From Cyanoderma ruficeps (Eukaryota; Chordata; Aves; Passeriformes; Timaliidae), in NCBI GenBank assembly GCA_008694505.1, contig VZDJ01000056.1, forward strand, positions 7,254,019 to 7,318,018: a stretch of 64,000 nucleotides of DNA, given 5' to 3'. The position numbers and the translations under genes were made by a program. Shown piece by piece: positions 1-14,029 of this stretch; the stretch's first letter is position 1; every line of letters starts with the position of its first letter. The notes beneath the pieces were generated by a model. That model was given only the letters and a program-made list of their open reading frames with translations. It made no database searches and had not been told where the DNA came from.

Positions 1-3000
1 TGATGCACAAAACTAACCTTGACACAGAAGCCACTGGGTGAGTTCTCCCAGTGATGGGAGAGGCCAAACACTGATGGCAGGAGTTCTTTTGCAACACAAG
101 CTGGTCACAATCTCAGACACTACCAGGAGCTTGTTTTTGGGCCCACCTGATCAACGTGGAAAGCAGATGATGGACAGCAACTGCCTTGAGAAATCCTAAA
201 AAAAAGCCTAAAGCCAAGGGGCATCGTGATGTTCCAAAGCCCCCACATTTCAGATCCTCCCTTGCTGAGCAACATGAAAGACTTATGGGAATTCCCCATC
301 CTTTATAATGACCTAAATTTATGGCTTAGATGTTTGGGGTTTCAGGTTCCCCTTTGGGCTGCCTCCTCTGGGATGCACCAGCCCCAGGATATCCAAAAGG
401 AGGGTTTGTACCCAACCACTAGGATGTGACAAACATTTCTGTGAAACAACACTTTGGGATTTGGGAAGCCGTGGGTTTTTACTGGATTCATGCAAGCTGT
501 GCCTTCATCATGCAGGTTTAATTGTGTGTTTGTTGAGAATAAGGAGTTTTTGGGAGATGGCAGAAGTTCTGTTCCTGAACAGAAGTTAACAGATGTTATT
601 TGATTGCTTTGACAGTCTTAGGCATTGTTTTTGCAGGTCTCTTCCCAGCACTGGGCTGTCATTCTTCACGAAAGCAACTTGAATTTAATTGCAAGGCTGC
701 ACTGTACTCCTGCAGAAGCACTTTGTAGTCTCATTTTCACATTAGGATAAAAATTAAAAAAAAAAAATCAATGCATAATGATTTTTGCAATCTGCCATCC
801 TCTTGGGTGAAACTCATCCAGAACAAACTGAAGAACAGTAAAACCCATTTCTTCTGTGAAGACCCAACTCTTCTCATTCCACACTGAAGATTTCTGCAGC
901 TTTTCCCCCCATTCCTGCCAGTCTTGACAGGCACATTTAAAACCCTGCACTTTACTGACAGCAGCTGGAAAAGCTTGTGCTGCACCTTCCCTGTTCTTTT
1001 CCCTCATGAACACAGGCCTGCAAACCCTCCTGTGCTTTCAGAGGGTGTTTCCACAACAGTTGGAGTGTTAGTCAGCAGGATGAGGATTAACACTCCCTTG
1101 TGGGAGCAAACACACAGCATCTAAACGTGCCCATTGCCACCAGGTTTGCTCCAGCACGAGCTACCTCTCCTGCTAATTGAAGCTCTGTAGTTACCAGATC
1201 CAAAGCAGCAGAAATCTCATTGAATTTTTGATGATTTGGGGTTAATTTTGTTAGGGTTGTTGGGAGTCTCATACTGCTGGCTTCCAAATTCTGTTTTTAG
1301 GCTCTTCCTAACTAACACCTGCACAGAATTTATCTTCCTTCTGTATCCAACCAAGGGGTTTTGGTCCATCTTATGGCACTTTCAGGACCCTCTGACTGGT
1401 GGTGTTGCTCCATGATGAGCACACACAGCTCTCATCTCACACCACAGGAAGATGAAAATGTCACCATGGGGCAGACAGGGATGGCCAGGGACACGTGGCC
1501 AGGGCAGCAGCATTCACTCACACAGCCTGAATGAGATAAATAGGCTGTGATTTGTATTTCCATGGGTTTGTGCATATGCACACAGCCGTACTGAAAGAAG
1601 AAGAAAGAGTTATTTATGATGTGTTCTGAAATATAAATTATATCAAAGTCAAAGCTCAGGGTAATTGCTGCTGAAGTAGATCCAAAGGTTGGCATTTTGA
1701 TTAAATAGTGCTGCTGCCTTTACAGGGAAATCTAGTTACAGACAAACAACATGGAGGTCAGCAACAAAGTATAATTCAATTCCTAGCTATGAATTAATGA
1801 ATGTGCTTTAGATTAATTTAAATCCACAAAGAGACTTTGTGTTGCAGAAATATTCATTAGGAAGTTTACCAGATTATTCCTCTGGCAGGGGTGCAGCTTT
1901 CTGCACTCCTCCAGGTGAACCCACTTCCCACACAGCACGAGGAACGTGCCAGTTTTCCTTACTAAATCCATCTGCTTTGGTTTTTGATGCTCTCCCTGTG
2001 TTGCAGCTGAGCCTGTCACTGCTCACCAGGCTCTGAACAGGACACTTGCAGGGAACACCAGCAGGATGACAGCCTGAGGGAGGTCTGAGCTCAGTTTGAT
2101 TTGGTAGCAATGAGCTAACAGTGAAATGGAACCAAAAAACCCCTGCTGGAGACACCATCCAGGGACCAGGTGATAGATTTCCACCTTTGCTCTGGGATTG
2201 TGGCCTCTCTGCAGGAGAACACAGGTGTCAGTGGGGTTTAAGTGTGTCCTTGAATGTTTTCTGGTTTAATGAGGCTCTTCCCAACCAGTGCTTATGAGGC
2301 TGTGTGCTGGAAGCCTTTTATTTTTGAAGTTATTTGGAAACTTTTCTATCTCATAATAGTCTCTGGCCATCTTCCTAAACATGCAAGGAAAAGAGCTGAT
2401 GTAGCCAAGGACTATCCAGGGGAGGAAAATAAAATGCTTTCAGTGGTCACAAGAGGGGATGAAGTGGGGACAAGTCACACCAGTAGGTTCACAGCCCTGC
2501 CAAGGGGTGCTGAGCCCCAGTCCTGCCTCCAGGAATGGTGCCAGAGTGGGAAGGTCTCCTCAACCCACCACCCCTTCTCTGGAGGGAGCTGGGGCTGGGG
2601 GGGCTGTGCTGGCAGGACATGAAAGCAGCTCCAACACTGCCTTGGCTTTGCTGTCCTTGTCATGGTGGTGAAGGAGGGATGGGTGGCCAGGACAGAAAGC
2701 CACTCACTTCCCTCCACCTCCTGTGACCTTCATGTGCTTCTTCCCAGGGCTGGAGGGATTTATGATGTGCCTTTATGGGGGCAGAAGGCTCCACTTGAAA
2801 TAAAATGTAGAGCCCTCTGTCCTTCATTCAGAGCTTCTGTGGCTTTGGGTTGCAAATCAAACCACGAAGAACACAGAGGGCACAGGGGAAGAGCAGACAG
2901 CACCTCCCTGGAGCGAAATATTTGGATGTTGACAGCCAGATCAGTTCACCCCCAAAACAGAGTGCTCTGAGCTGCTGCAGAGCTGCTGCTAACAGAGACA

Positions 3001-5087
3001 GGCTGGCAGGGCTCACCCAGGGTACCTGCTTGACTCCATGGACCTGCTGAGACCAAACACTTGGCCACAACTCCTAAAAGCATAGCTGGGTGCATAGCTG
3101 GGTGCATTGCTTCTTCAGTGCACTGCTGCTGCTTGTTCCTGCTTGTTCTGTGGATTTACTTCTTATTATTTCTTTTTTTTTTTTTTCTTGGTATTTTCTT
3201 AAGCAGAACACATTGTTCTTCTGCCATGGCTTGATATGGTTTGGTGCAGAGAGCTGCCCTAGCCTCGAGTAGCCTCATCTTTCCCAGCCTTCTGCTCCAG
3301 AGGGTTTTGCTTTCCTGCGACACCAAGATCTTGTGACACAGAGGCCAGCAAATGATAACTCACAAGACATTTTTGGCTTTTTTTAGCTCACAATCAGGGG
3401 TTTGGGTGGAAAACATTTACTGTGGACACGCAGTAGCCATCAAACTTGGACTTTGCTTTCCAAGCACTGTGGAAATTTCTCACCCATGGGTTTCACTCAT
3501 TATTTATGGTAGGAAATCAGCTGCAGCAATTTAGGAAACTCAGAATGTGGCTTCCTTGGCCCTCATGCATATTTAGACCTCAAGGGAGCAGGTGGAGACT
3601 CTTCCACACTCATAAAAGGTGATTTCCAGTGACCACAGATTTGGTCCTGGGGTTTCTGGAAGGCTCTCTCTTGGCTGAATAGGGGCTATTTTTTTTCCAG
3701 GCATCATTCTCACCATCCCTGGGGTCCCTGTGGAGATGCCACAAAATGAAAATCCCTGCCCTGGGGTAAAGAAGCAGGTGGGCTAAGGCAAGAATCTCCT
3801 TCTTGTATGGCAGCTCTGATTTAGAGAACAAGGTTCATCGCTGGCATGAAATGGTATAGCTCAAATGAAGTCAGATAATATCTGCTTGAAATGAGATGCC
3901 CTAATTTCCAAGCAGCAGGAAAAGCAGCTCAAGTTGCTCAGTTGAAGTCTTTCCTTTTGAGCACTAAGCAAACAGCAGAAAGAAGGGCGGTGAAGGCAAA
4001 TCTGCTCGTGCTGCTCTTGGGGATCACAGCCCCGATCCCACCCTCTGAGATTTAATTCATTTTAATTCAGTCACGAGTCCCAACCCCCCCCTTTGTGGGC
4101 GCTGTGAATTGTCTGTAAGCTTTACCAGGAGATTTCCTCTCCTGACCTAAATGCCATGGTGGCATTTGAGCTGTGCACCTGTTCCCAGCAGAAGCATTTC
4201 ACTGCACTTCCGAAACACTAATTCAATATCCTGGCACTCCCCAGGACAAGTGTGTGTGCCTGTTATCAGCATGTATCTACTATCTATTACCTAAATATGT
4301 TAAAGGGTCAACATGATATTTGTAACCCTGCCCTTTAAAGGGCCTCATGGTGGAAGGAAGGACCTGTGTTGACAGTGCTGCAGATGCTTGATTCAAACTG
4401 AAGTTTATTTAAAAACTACCATCATTTTGAAGGACTTTTTAACTAAGAATTAGAATAAATCTTTAATTAAATCTCAAACCGCAGTGAGAGGAAACAGCAA
4501 GAGTGTGAATGTTTGAAATAAGCAGCACATCGTAATAGGTTCAGGAAATAGATGTTTTGGGCTCATGGAGAGTTCTCAAGATCTATACAATGAATTGAAC
4601 AGGAATGAAAGTAGTGACTCCCAAGGAACAGATGGAGCAGAGAAACCTTGGTCACTTCGCTGTTGCTGTAAAATTTGGCCTCAGTTTCTCTTCCCACTCC
4701 CACCCCTCTCTGGAGGGCAATCCCCTGGTGTCACCCTGTGTCTCTTGGCACAAAGGCCACTGTCACCATCACCTGTCTGGCTGGAAGTTTGTGCTCTTGC
4801 AGGTCAAGCTCTGGAAAATAATTCTTAGTGTACACGTTACTCTGGATTTGAGAAACCAGGCTCGCAGAGAGGAGCTGCCTGTGAAAATCAGTGACACCAC
4901 CATGACAGGGACAGCCCTCACCACCTTGACAGAGACAGCCAGCCAGGGACAGAAAGTGGGAGGTAGAGAGGGAAGCAGAGACACTGTCCCATGGAAAACA
5001 TCAGTTCCAGATGTCTCTCCTGCAACCCAAACATTCCCAAAATGTTGAGCGCTTTCTGTCCACGGGCTCCTGGAGGTCTGGGATGAG

Positions 5088-5310
5088 ATGTTCACCTCCA
5101 CTGCTGGCAGCCCCAGGCAAATGCTGATTTTCCTGGAATGCCGAAGTTTCAGCGGCGGGTTTGCAGACTGTGGGCTCTGTGTGCGGGTGTTCACTGACCT
5201 CTCCTGGCCAGAGCCCGGCACATCGCAGCCGGCTGCGAACCTGCTGCCCCTCAACACCTTCCCGGGGAAAATATTCCAGCTGGGAAGCAGCGACGAGGCA
5301 CAACTTACAG
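5088..5310 (+). other. CpG-retaining patch with donor-like end, possible exon
   Basis: This stretch holds many CpG dinucleotides (roughly 5140-5300) in otherwise CpG-poor DNA. It ends at 5310 in a good splice-donor context (ACAG then GTAAAA). A plus-strand frame is open through it, but the translated residues match no family I recognise. It could be an exon of an unannotated or non-coding transcript, or a CpG-rich regulatory element. Transcript data would be needed to separate these, so I give no function. Confidence 0.2.
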
Positions 5311-6427
5311 GTAAAAAGCAACAAAAGAGGCAGAACCAACCCTCTGGGGACACGCAGGAGATCTTCCGTGGTATCTTTAACAAACTAAAAGCATTTGTGA
5401 TTGTGAGTTATTGCTGCAGAAGTAAATCACAGTAAATCACAAAGGAGACCTGAAAGCATCCAAAAAAAAAAAAAAAAATCCATCTCAGTCCTGCAGTCCT
5501 TACTGGGGAAAAAATAGGGGTAAAACTGAGGGCTGCAAAATGATGCCTGTGAGGAAAATGAGCAACCTGGGAAATATTAAATAAGTGTTAGGAAAAAAGG
5601 AGAAAATCCAAGAGGTTATCACATGTATTTGAGACAGCATCATTCCCTGAAGGAATCTGGTAAATCTCTTAGCTGCACCGTGTAGGACCATCTGTAAAAA
5701 CGTGTGTGAAAAATGGTTGTTATTGTGCAGTTGTAGTAAGAACTCAAATAAGCAGCAGCAGTAATTTTCCTGACAAGATAAGCCAAACATCTCCCTATTC
5801 TTATGGATTTCTATGAATTCCTCTTATTTATGTAACCATCTCAAAATACCTCATTCAACTGATATTTCTCAGCTGCGTGCTTCAACACCTGCACCTCACA
5901 GCAGAGCTGAGCTGTAAGCGGGGAACTCACATCTGCTCTCAGGAAGGGGCAGCACTCACCCCTCTGCAGCCCCCTGGCAAAGCAGTGCCCTGGGTCCAAA
6001 CAGATCCACGTCCCCTTTTCAGCCTGCTTTATTTTTTTAAATTTCTTTTTTCCTGCTGGAAGACAAGGAGGATTAGCTAAACCTATAGCTTAAATATTAT
6101 AATTAATTTGTGCTTTTCGGTTTTTTTTTTAATATGCCTTCTGCTGCTATGCTAAAAGTGGGTTTTCTTTGTGTGAGAAAGCCTTTGTTTGCCCGGAACA
6201 GGCTTTTCCCACCCCTGCATAAATAGCACTTTGAAAAATTGCATCACAAAACCCTCAGCATTGGGATTTTAGAAAAAGGGCCTGAATGGCTGGAAACTTC
6301 ACATAGCTCTGCAGCTGGGAGAGTGTGGCTTTCATCTGACAGGCTGTTTAAGGATGGTTTGACCTCTCTCTTCCTTTACATGCTGGGAGTTAACTTCTCC
6401 TGTAAATGTCCAGCATAAATTATTTTA

Positions 6428-6476
6428 ATGCAAATTTTCTTGTCAAAACTACAAACAGACATTTGATCAAAGGTCA
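6428..6476. promoter_or_regulatory. Candidate distal regulatory cluster (octamer, TCF/LEF, nuclear-receptor half site)
   Basis: A perfect octamer ATGCAAAT lies at 6428-6435. A TCF/LEF-type GATCAAAGG at 6465-6473 overlaps a nuclear-receptor half site AGGTCA at 6471-6476. The surrounding AT-rich sequence (about 6400-6560) has the look of a conserved non-coding element. Individual motifs of this length occur by chance, so only the clustering is suggestive. No nearby promoter is visible. Confidence 0.25.
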
Positions 6477-7087
6477 GCTCTCCTTTGTGTTCCTGTTTGA
6501 TATAGAAATTTCTATTTCATCTTTGACTGTCATGGTCAGTTAAGGGAACCGTTGCCTGATGGGAAATTACTGATGCATTTCATGTCCTCTCTCCAACAAG
6601 GCTTTTTCCCCTTTTCATATCTTATGGGTGTTTTAATTTGAATATGTTTTCATTTTTTAATGGAATAGTTAAATTAGCTTTGAAAAATGTCGTGGTATGA
6701 CACTGAAAATTGTCTGCTTTTTAAACTGAAGCTCAATTTACTGCCATTTGATACCCTGGGAGCTGATCAAATAATTACTATTCCCTTACAGCTGGTTTTA
6801 TTTCATGCTTAACTTGTGGATCTTTTTTTTTAATGGGACAGTGCCTGAAGAACAGGAATTGCAGCAAAAGGAAGGTTTTTGGAAAATTTTGTATGTATTT
6901 CCTGGGGTTCTTTGGCTCTGCTGTATCCAAGAGAGCCTGGGGAGCCTGGAGCTCACTCCGACCACGGGGAGCACAGTGGAGGGGTGAGTATTCCTGGTCC
7001 CATCCTGTCCCAGCACTGGCATCCTCGGCTCCTGAGTGGGAAATCCTGCAGGGAACTGGCCACACCAAGACAGGGGAAGATGCAGAA

Positions 7088-7882
7088 ACTAGCTAGGGAT
7101 TGTTCCCCAAATCACATTTCTATCCATACAGAGTCTCCTAAGAGATATTTTATTCTCTTCTCAAAGCAGTTCCATGGTTAAACAGGCTATACAGGTCTGC
7201 CCAGGCTGTTTGCCTCTCCAGTCTTCCCCAAGGCCCCTTGCCCAGCAGTCCCTCTTTCCCCATTAACTTTGCACCCGAGTCCCACAATGAGATTTATTGT
7301 CAGGGCACCATTGGAGGGCAGGGGAATTTCATTTTAGAGCTGTGGCTCTTGGGCTAAGTCTCCAGGGATGTAAAAGGATCACTCCCATGAGGTTTTGAGG
7401 TGCTGAACCTTCATGATTTGCTTAAAACAGCACAGGAGATTTCTGCCAGCAGGGAATTGAGCATAGCTCCTCCTGTGGCCAGCACCCCAATCCCCATTCA
7501 TCGCCCTCCTGCAACTTTTCTGGAGCTCTTCACAGTGTGTAAAGTCAAGTTCACATCTAAATCCTTGTAGGATTTACAGCCTTGTAGGATTTACTAGCTA
7601 GGGAATGGTCCTAAAATCACATTTCTATCCATACAGGCACTCCTAAGAGATATTTTCTTCTTTTCTTGAAGCAGTTTTGTGGTTCAACGAGGCTATACAG
7701 GTCTGCCCAGGCTGTTTGCCTTTCCAATCTTCCCCAAGGCCTCTGGCCCAATAATGCCACTTTCTCCGTCAGCATCCCCATAGCTTTACATGTCCATGAT
7801 GAGATTTAGCATCATTCACAGTGTGTGAAGTCAAGTCCACATCTAAATCCTTGTGGGTTTTACAACCTTGTAAAATTTACAG
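7088..7882. repeat. Tandem segmental duplication, two diverged copies
   Basis: Copy 1 runs from about 7088 to 7596 and copy 2 from about 7597 to 7882. They share, in the same order, the blocks at 7095-7240 / 7602-7745, a block ending near 7293 / 7808, and the blocks at 7529-7596 / 7814-7882. Copy 2 lacks roughly 235 bp corresponding to 7294-7528. Matching words include CACATTTCTATCCATACAG, present in both. The copies differ by many substitutions, so the event is not recent. No coding sequence is apparent. It may be a local duplication or two pieces of an uncharacterised repeat family. Confidence 0.75.
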
Positions 7883-10800
7883 CAGCAAGCCACTGCTGCT
7901 GCATCCCTTTATTTTTCCCCGAGCAAGTGCAGAGATGTGTCTGTGGCTATGGGGCTGACAAACCCTGGTGAGATTTGAGGACCAAAACCCAGGTTATTAT
8001 TAATGTTCAGCTATCCAAACCTAGAGCCATTCTGGGGGCCTTTGCCTGTTGCTGAGTTCTGGAACCCACCTCCCTTGGGATTTTTACTGATGGGTACCAT
8101 GGCTGTTACTTAAGAAAAACACCGGAGCCACAAGCCCATCTAATGGGGTGGGTGGCATAATTAGATACCATTCTCTGGGAAATGTGAGATGCATTTTAGC
8201 CTTAAGAGAATGTTGCCTTCTTATGTAAAACTACTTAAGGCCAAAGCTTGAAGACCTCACACTCCTGACAGAGACATGCCCTCCTCCTCCCCACATGGCC
8301 CCAGTTTGAGCTCCCAAAGACCTGAAGTTCTTGCTCTGCTCTGTAGCTTTGCAAACCTCCCCCTTTCAAGAGCATTTCCCGGTGGCTTTTATGGAGCAGG
8401 ATATCCAGAGCTGCTGATCCATAACTCACACTGCCAGGTGGTGTCTCCTGTCAGCAAAAAGTCTTGTAACCAATTTCCCTTTTTTTTTTCTTGTGTCTCC
8501 TGCTGTTACCTTCAAGTACACAAACCGATTCCTTTGAGATGGAGAAGGATGTGAGGCAGCTTGGATGTGCAGAGCCCTCCTTTGCCAGGGAAGTCTTTGT
8601 CCTTCCTGTGTCTGGGATCAAGTCACTTCTCATTTATCCAGGAGCAACTTCTGCCAACGATGTCCCAGCTCTCCTCACCGGTGACAGTGACACCAGATGG
8701 CAGCAGTGGCCTTCGGATCCAGCTCTGGGTGAAGACGTGGCAAATGTTTCTCTGCATCCCGGCTTTTTCGAGGACAGCTTTCCTCTGTACTTTCCTTCAG
8801 CTCAATCAGCTCCCGCACGGGCCATCAAAATAAAACTGCACCGAGTCTCTACACGCTGTAGTTATTTAGTTTGTCAAGGTGACACACAGAGCCCAACTTA
8901 GAGAGTCAAGAAAGAGAATTCCTGTCTTCAGGCAAGCTTTAATTAATCATTTTGAGGCTTTGATGCTGCACTGATAAGTGAAAGCAAAGATCAGGATTTT
9001 TGAAGGTCATGGGGATTTTGGGGTGACTGGTTAAAGTGATCGCTAACTGACCATCTGAGGAGCTCCCAGTGGGGAAGTGAGGATTTGGGGCATCCTGCAC
9101 CTTTGGCCCTTGGTCTCATGAAGCTTTGGAAGATGCTGGATGGCTCTGGCTTCATCATTTTAGAGCCTCCTGTCAACTGAGCCCTGGCACCAATCCTGCA
9201 CTGCCACTCCTGCCTGCCAGGCCCTCAGGGGGGTCAGCACTGAAACTGTGGCAAGGACCATCTGGGCCAGAAGGCCACAGGCTGTTTTTTTAAGATGCTC
9301 TCACCTAACAAACCTCCTTTGTAGGAGTGGAATATGGAGCCCTGAGTGCATTTTGTTTATGATGATGACCAAATATTCATTGAATTTTTAAAAATTGATC
9401 TGGGGGCTATCAATTTACCTGTTAGCCACTCTAGAAATTATTACTCTACTAACTAACAGGAAAAGAGAATACCCAGCTTGGATGATTGATTGTTCTGTGA
9501 GCTGGGGCAGAGAGTTCCAGCAAAGAGAAAGAACAGAGTTAAATCCCACTGACTGAGGGAAGACCTTTTAGTGATGGACAAAAATGGAGAAAACCCAGTA
9601 AATGCCATGCTTGTTCCTCAGATTTTGGAATGGTATCAAAACCAACCAAGTAATTCACACTGGCACACTTTAAAACAGTTTTAAGCAGCCCAGCAGTGAG
9701 AATCATTTGGTTCAACAGAGGGGCTGGACTTTTTTAGGTTAAATAAGAGAAATACTGATATAGTCCAGGAATCCTGCTGGGTTTTTCCTTCTAGATAGTA
9801 ATTACTGCATTTTAACTTCTCTGCTACTCCCACTGACCTGGTTTGCAAACAGAAACAAACCATTACAGCTTAATTTATGCAGGGCAGTGACCCTGCCAGT
9901 AGCAGTATAGGAGACCTGGGCTCAGTATTCTCTTTACCTGTGCCCAGAAGCTTGGGAAAATTCAAATTTTAAGGAAGAACCTCTGGAGTCAGGAAAACCT
10001 CTGAAAATCCACTAGTCTTGGATTGCAGGCTTAGTTTCTTTTATCTGCCTCCACCACTCCTGAGCAAACCACTGGAGTGGTCTCCAGGTGTGCCCATGGG
10101 ATGAGCCTGGAGGGGCCAGGAGAGGCTGGGATGGATTCCTCTCAAGGAGCTGTATCAGAGTATGGAACATAAATCCCTGTCAGACAGGACTGACAGTGCC
10201 TCCCACACACTGCTATCTTGAAAACCTGATTTAAATCACTAGATACCTCTTATCATCTAGAGCAGAAACTCCTTCCAGCACCAGGCAGGGTGGACTGGAC
10301 TCCTCTCTGGAGTTACCAGCTCTTAAAGCAGCTCTGTAACCTGAAAACAACTGGTGGCACATGGACAAACTGTGGCTGTTCACAGCTGAAAGAGGAGCTC
10401 GCACTGGCTTTGGATACAACAGTGTTGTGGCTTTGCAACTTGGGATGCTGAGAAGGTGCAGCAGCATATTGCCTTGTAATAACATGAAGCAAAAGCTCAG
10501 CAGAAAGTCTGTGAACCAGATAAGATTGATTAAACAATTTCTAAGCAACGGGGTTGCACATAAAAATTTTATTAAAACCTCAAGTGCTAAATTTATTTCC
10601 TGGGTCTGTCACCGCTATTTTTTTTTCAGTAGTGATAATTACTACATTAGAAATTAAATGAACCTCATATACTACATCTTTCAGACCTCCTAGGAGAGTT
10701 GTGAAAGTGATTTAGGGAAGTGAATTTGCTATTGTGCCTAATCAAGTTACAGTAATTGTCACCTATAATTTTAACTTGACTGCTATGTGTTTAATTGGAA

Positions 10801-13800
10801 GCTTTACCTTTGGTGGTTTTTTTTGTAACTGAGCTTCTCCGTGACTATTTTTCTACTTTCCACCCTGTTCCAAAACCCACTGACAGAAGGCAAATCATTG
10901 CCTACAGCTGTGCAGTCAACAGCATTGCTGTTTGCAACCACATTGGCTTCCTGATCAACCTGATGGGCTGCAGCATCAGATGATCTTCCTTGTGACACCG
11001 GTACCAAGTCGTCTCCCTTCAGAGTCTAATCACAGCTGTGTAGGTATGAGTGGCAATAAAGGGTCTTTCTGGGCTGAGGGGCTCCTTAACAGGACTGCAA
11101 GTATGGTTCGGACTGGCCTTTGGATCTGTAGGTGCTTGGTCAGAGATATATTCCCAGACTTGACTCTGCTTTGTGCTTTGGAGGTGCTGGGTCATGTGCA
11201 GCCCCCTTTAGAATAGCTCATTAATAAGTCCCTTATTCTGATTCCCCCAACCAGACCAAAACTTGTTTCCTTAATGAGCTCTGTGGGGCAGCAGGCCAAA
11301 GGGTTTGCAGACCTGCAGATGAGTCATAAAGTAAGATACAGTGGAGACAAAGGCGTCCCAGTGCTGCTCAGCAGGACCCCAAGCTGCTGAGTCGGGAACT
11401 GGGCCAGGAGGAGGCTCGTGGAGGCTGCTAATGCCTCCTCCCAAACACGGGCAGCGAGTGTATTGCACAGGTTCCCTCCTGTGGTTTGGGCTCTGGGCAA
11501 CTGCTCTTGTCATTCATCCCTAAAACCAGACTGCCTGCTCCTACTCCCCTCTTCTTGCTACAGAAATGTTCCTGTGTACAGACACAGATTTGTGACTGCA
11601 GTCTGCAACAGAGCAAGGTTTCTTGTGGACTTAGGGAAGATGGTAATGGTTATGAACGTGGAAACTCTAAATCTGAGTCATGATAACAGATGGAAGAATG
11701 GGACTGCTTCTGACCATATCCATTCAACACAGTGGAATTCCTGCCCTCCCGAAGTCCCATAATATATAAAACTTGTTCAATTTCAGCTGGGATCAGGCCC
11801 TTCATTTTTACAGAGTCTTTTATGGAGCATTAAAGATCCAGAAAGGCTATATTATGTTGATGCAATTAAAGGAGGTTACTCGAAACTATTCTATCACTGT
11901 AACACTCATAGAAATTATTGTGCTCGTGTGGCTTTGTGCTGGCATTCTGGAGCAATGTGTTTGGAATTGCAGTAACCCTGTTCCTGAATAATTCATGTTG
12001 TTTGTCAGCCACTTCTTAAGCCTTTCTGCTTAACCACAGAAGATTAGCATTTTTGTTACTTTTTTTTTTTAATCAAAGGTTTGGGGTGGGGGGAAGGGAG
12101 AGTGTCACTTTTCTTTTTAACTTACTTTAAACATTTCCCCAGGCTTTCAGTAGGTATCGTAACAATTCAAACTGGGATATTTTGGTCTTAGAAGTATTTT
12201 AGCTGGCTCTTAGGCCTCCTACATTATACAACTTTCTGGTAAATCATGAATAAGCTGAAAGGCTAGAGAGCTTTTTTCCTAATTTCTCAAGGGTCCTTTT
12301 ACTACCTAATTTGTTTTCACCCTATGTTATTTACTGACTAACTCTAATCAACATTTCTGGTATTGTTCCAGTCCACAAGTGTGGGAAGGTTTGGCAGGTA
12401 ATGTGTGGCAGTGCAGGGATGCTCTGAAAGATCCTGGCCTTGAAATGAATATTGCTGGTTGGAAATTGGACTGCATTCATTACATGCCACTGTTCTCCTG
12501 AGCTTTTTCTTTGATTAAAGATGCTCCATTGCTGTAAAACAGCAAAGCTCTGTTAGGTTCTGAAGCGATTCTGAGCTGCACAGTTGCAGTTCAGAAATAC
12601 TCAGCCTCAAAATCAACAGAATGGAGGTAAAAGTCAAGGGTCTGGCTCAGAGTAGAGGGGGAAATGCCAGCCTGGGCAAATACAGGGTTGGGGCGTGTTT
12701 TCTTTGCTTCCACCTTAGGGTCAAGCAAAATAGTCTTTGGGGTTTTTTTTTGGTTTTTTGTTTGTTAGTGTAAATTAAAAGCGAAAATTTGAATTAGCGA
12801 TGCCATTAAGCATCTATCGTGTATTCCTCATGGAAAGAACCCAGCAGAGGTAGCCCACGGGGTTTGACATACACTGGCTGCTGGGATGATGCTAGCAGGC
12901 AGCCCGCTGTCCTGGCCTCTTGTCTGGGAGCTGCTCCCGACCCAGAAGTCACCAAACTGGTGACACATCCCTTTTGTCTGTGGGTCTGCACCAGCCCTTT
13001 GTGTCTGAGCAAACTAAAATCACTGGCATGCAGCAGCCGCCAAGTCCTGCTGGCAGGAGTGTGTCACTGAAGGGGAGAGTGCTTGGGCTGTGGTGCGGAC
13101 AGATTTCACAGAGAAACGCTGATGTGTGCACTGGACAGATTTGGGGAAGTAGAGGTTGGAGTGAGATCACTGCTACAATACACAAATTCCCTGTCTCTGC
13201 AAGGCATCTCTGCTCTCCACTGCTCTGTGTGCTCCCTTGATTTTCTGTGCTCTTTCTTTCACTCTGAATTTTCATCTGACACAGCAGGTAAGGTCTGGCA
13301 GGGGATGAGGTGGCAGAAATCAGGATGTGGCCACAGCTGTTGAGTGTGAAGTGCTGTGATGTGACATTCATACCTTCCTCTGGCACTCAGAGTTGGCTCA
13401 TCTCCTTTTAGCCATTGCTAATTATTTTGTTTTCCTCTCTATGCTGTAACATTTAAGAAAGAAAACCGGGATGCTCTCGAAAAACCAAATGGCTTTTGGA
13501 AGAGACTCCTGTGCTAAATCCCAAACTTCGCAATTCGAACTCCCCAATCAAGCTAATTTTCCAAAATGCTGACACTGAGTTTCTCCTCCTTTCCTCACTG
13601 ATACTGTTCCAGCCTCTCCTGGAGCTGCATCCTGCTCTGCTGTGTGTGTTGCCAGGAGCGGTCCCCAGCTCCCTGGGACACGGGGCTGGAGTGACAGCCC
13701 GGCTTTCACACGCTGCCGCGCTGGGCTCGCTGGGGACTTTCTCTGTTCCTGTCCCACTATCAGGTTTCAAACCTCCCTGCTGAGGAGCTGTCCTCAAGTC

Positions 13801-14029
13801 ACATCAGGTAAGCTTAGCTATGCATTGAATTCAGGGAGTGGAACTAATCCCACATTTCAGCTCGAGAGGAGAACAATGAGGCAGGAGCTGAGCCTGGCCC
13901 CCGGCTCGAAGGCAAAGGGTTTAATATATTAGTCGAAACAGATGCTTTACACTTAAGAATGTGTGTTGTATCTAATTCCAGGTCTGTCTCTGTTTAGCTC
14001 AATGACAGGCCTATATATTTCATGGAAAG

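Larger units (their letters stand above)
1..7087. other. Intergenic DNA, no gene recognised
   Basis: No exon of a known protein family was recognised on either strand. Open frames here are short and lack family motifs. The longest, a 204-codon minus-strand frame at 4769-5383, lies in a GC-rich patch and resembles nothing known. Two local features stand out and are listed separately: a CpG-retaining patch near 5140-5310 that ends at a splice-donor-like site, and a motif cluster near 6428-6476. Short A/T runs occur near 3173-3187 and 5462-5478. Confidence 0.6.

Noticed and set aside
4769..5383. 204-codon minus-strand frame
   Set aside because: No recognisable domain, no promoter context, and CpG-rich composition explains its length.
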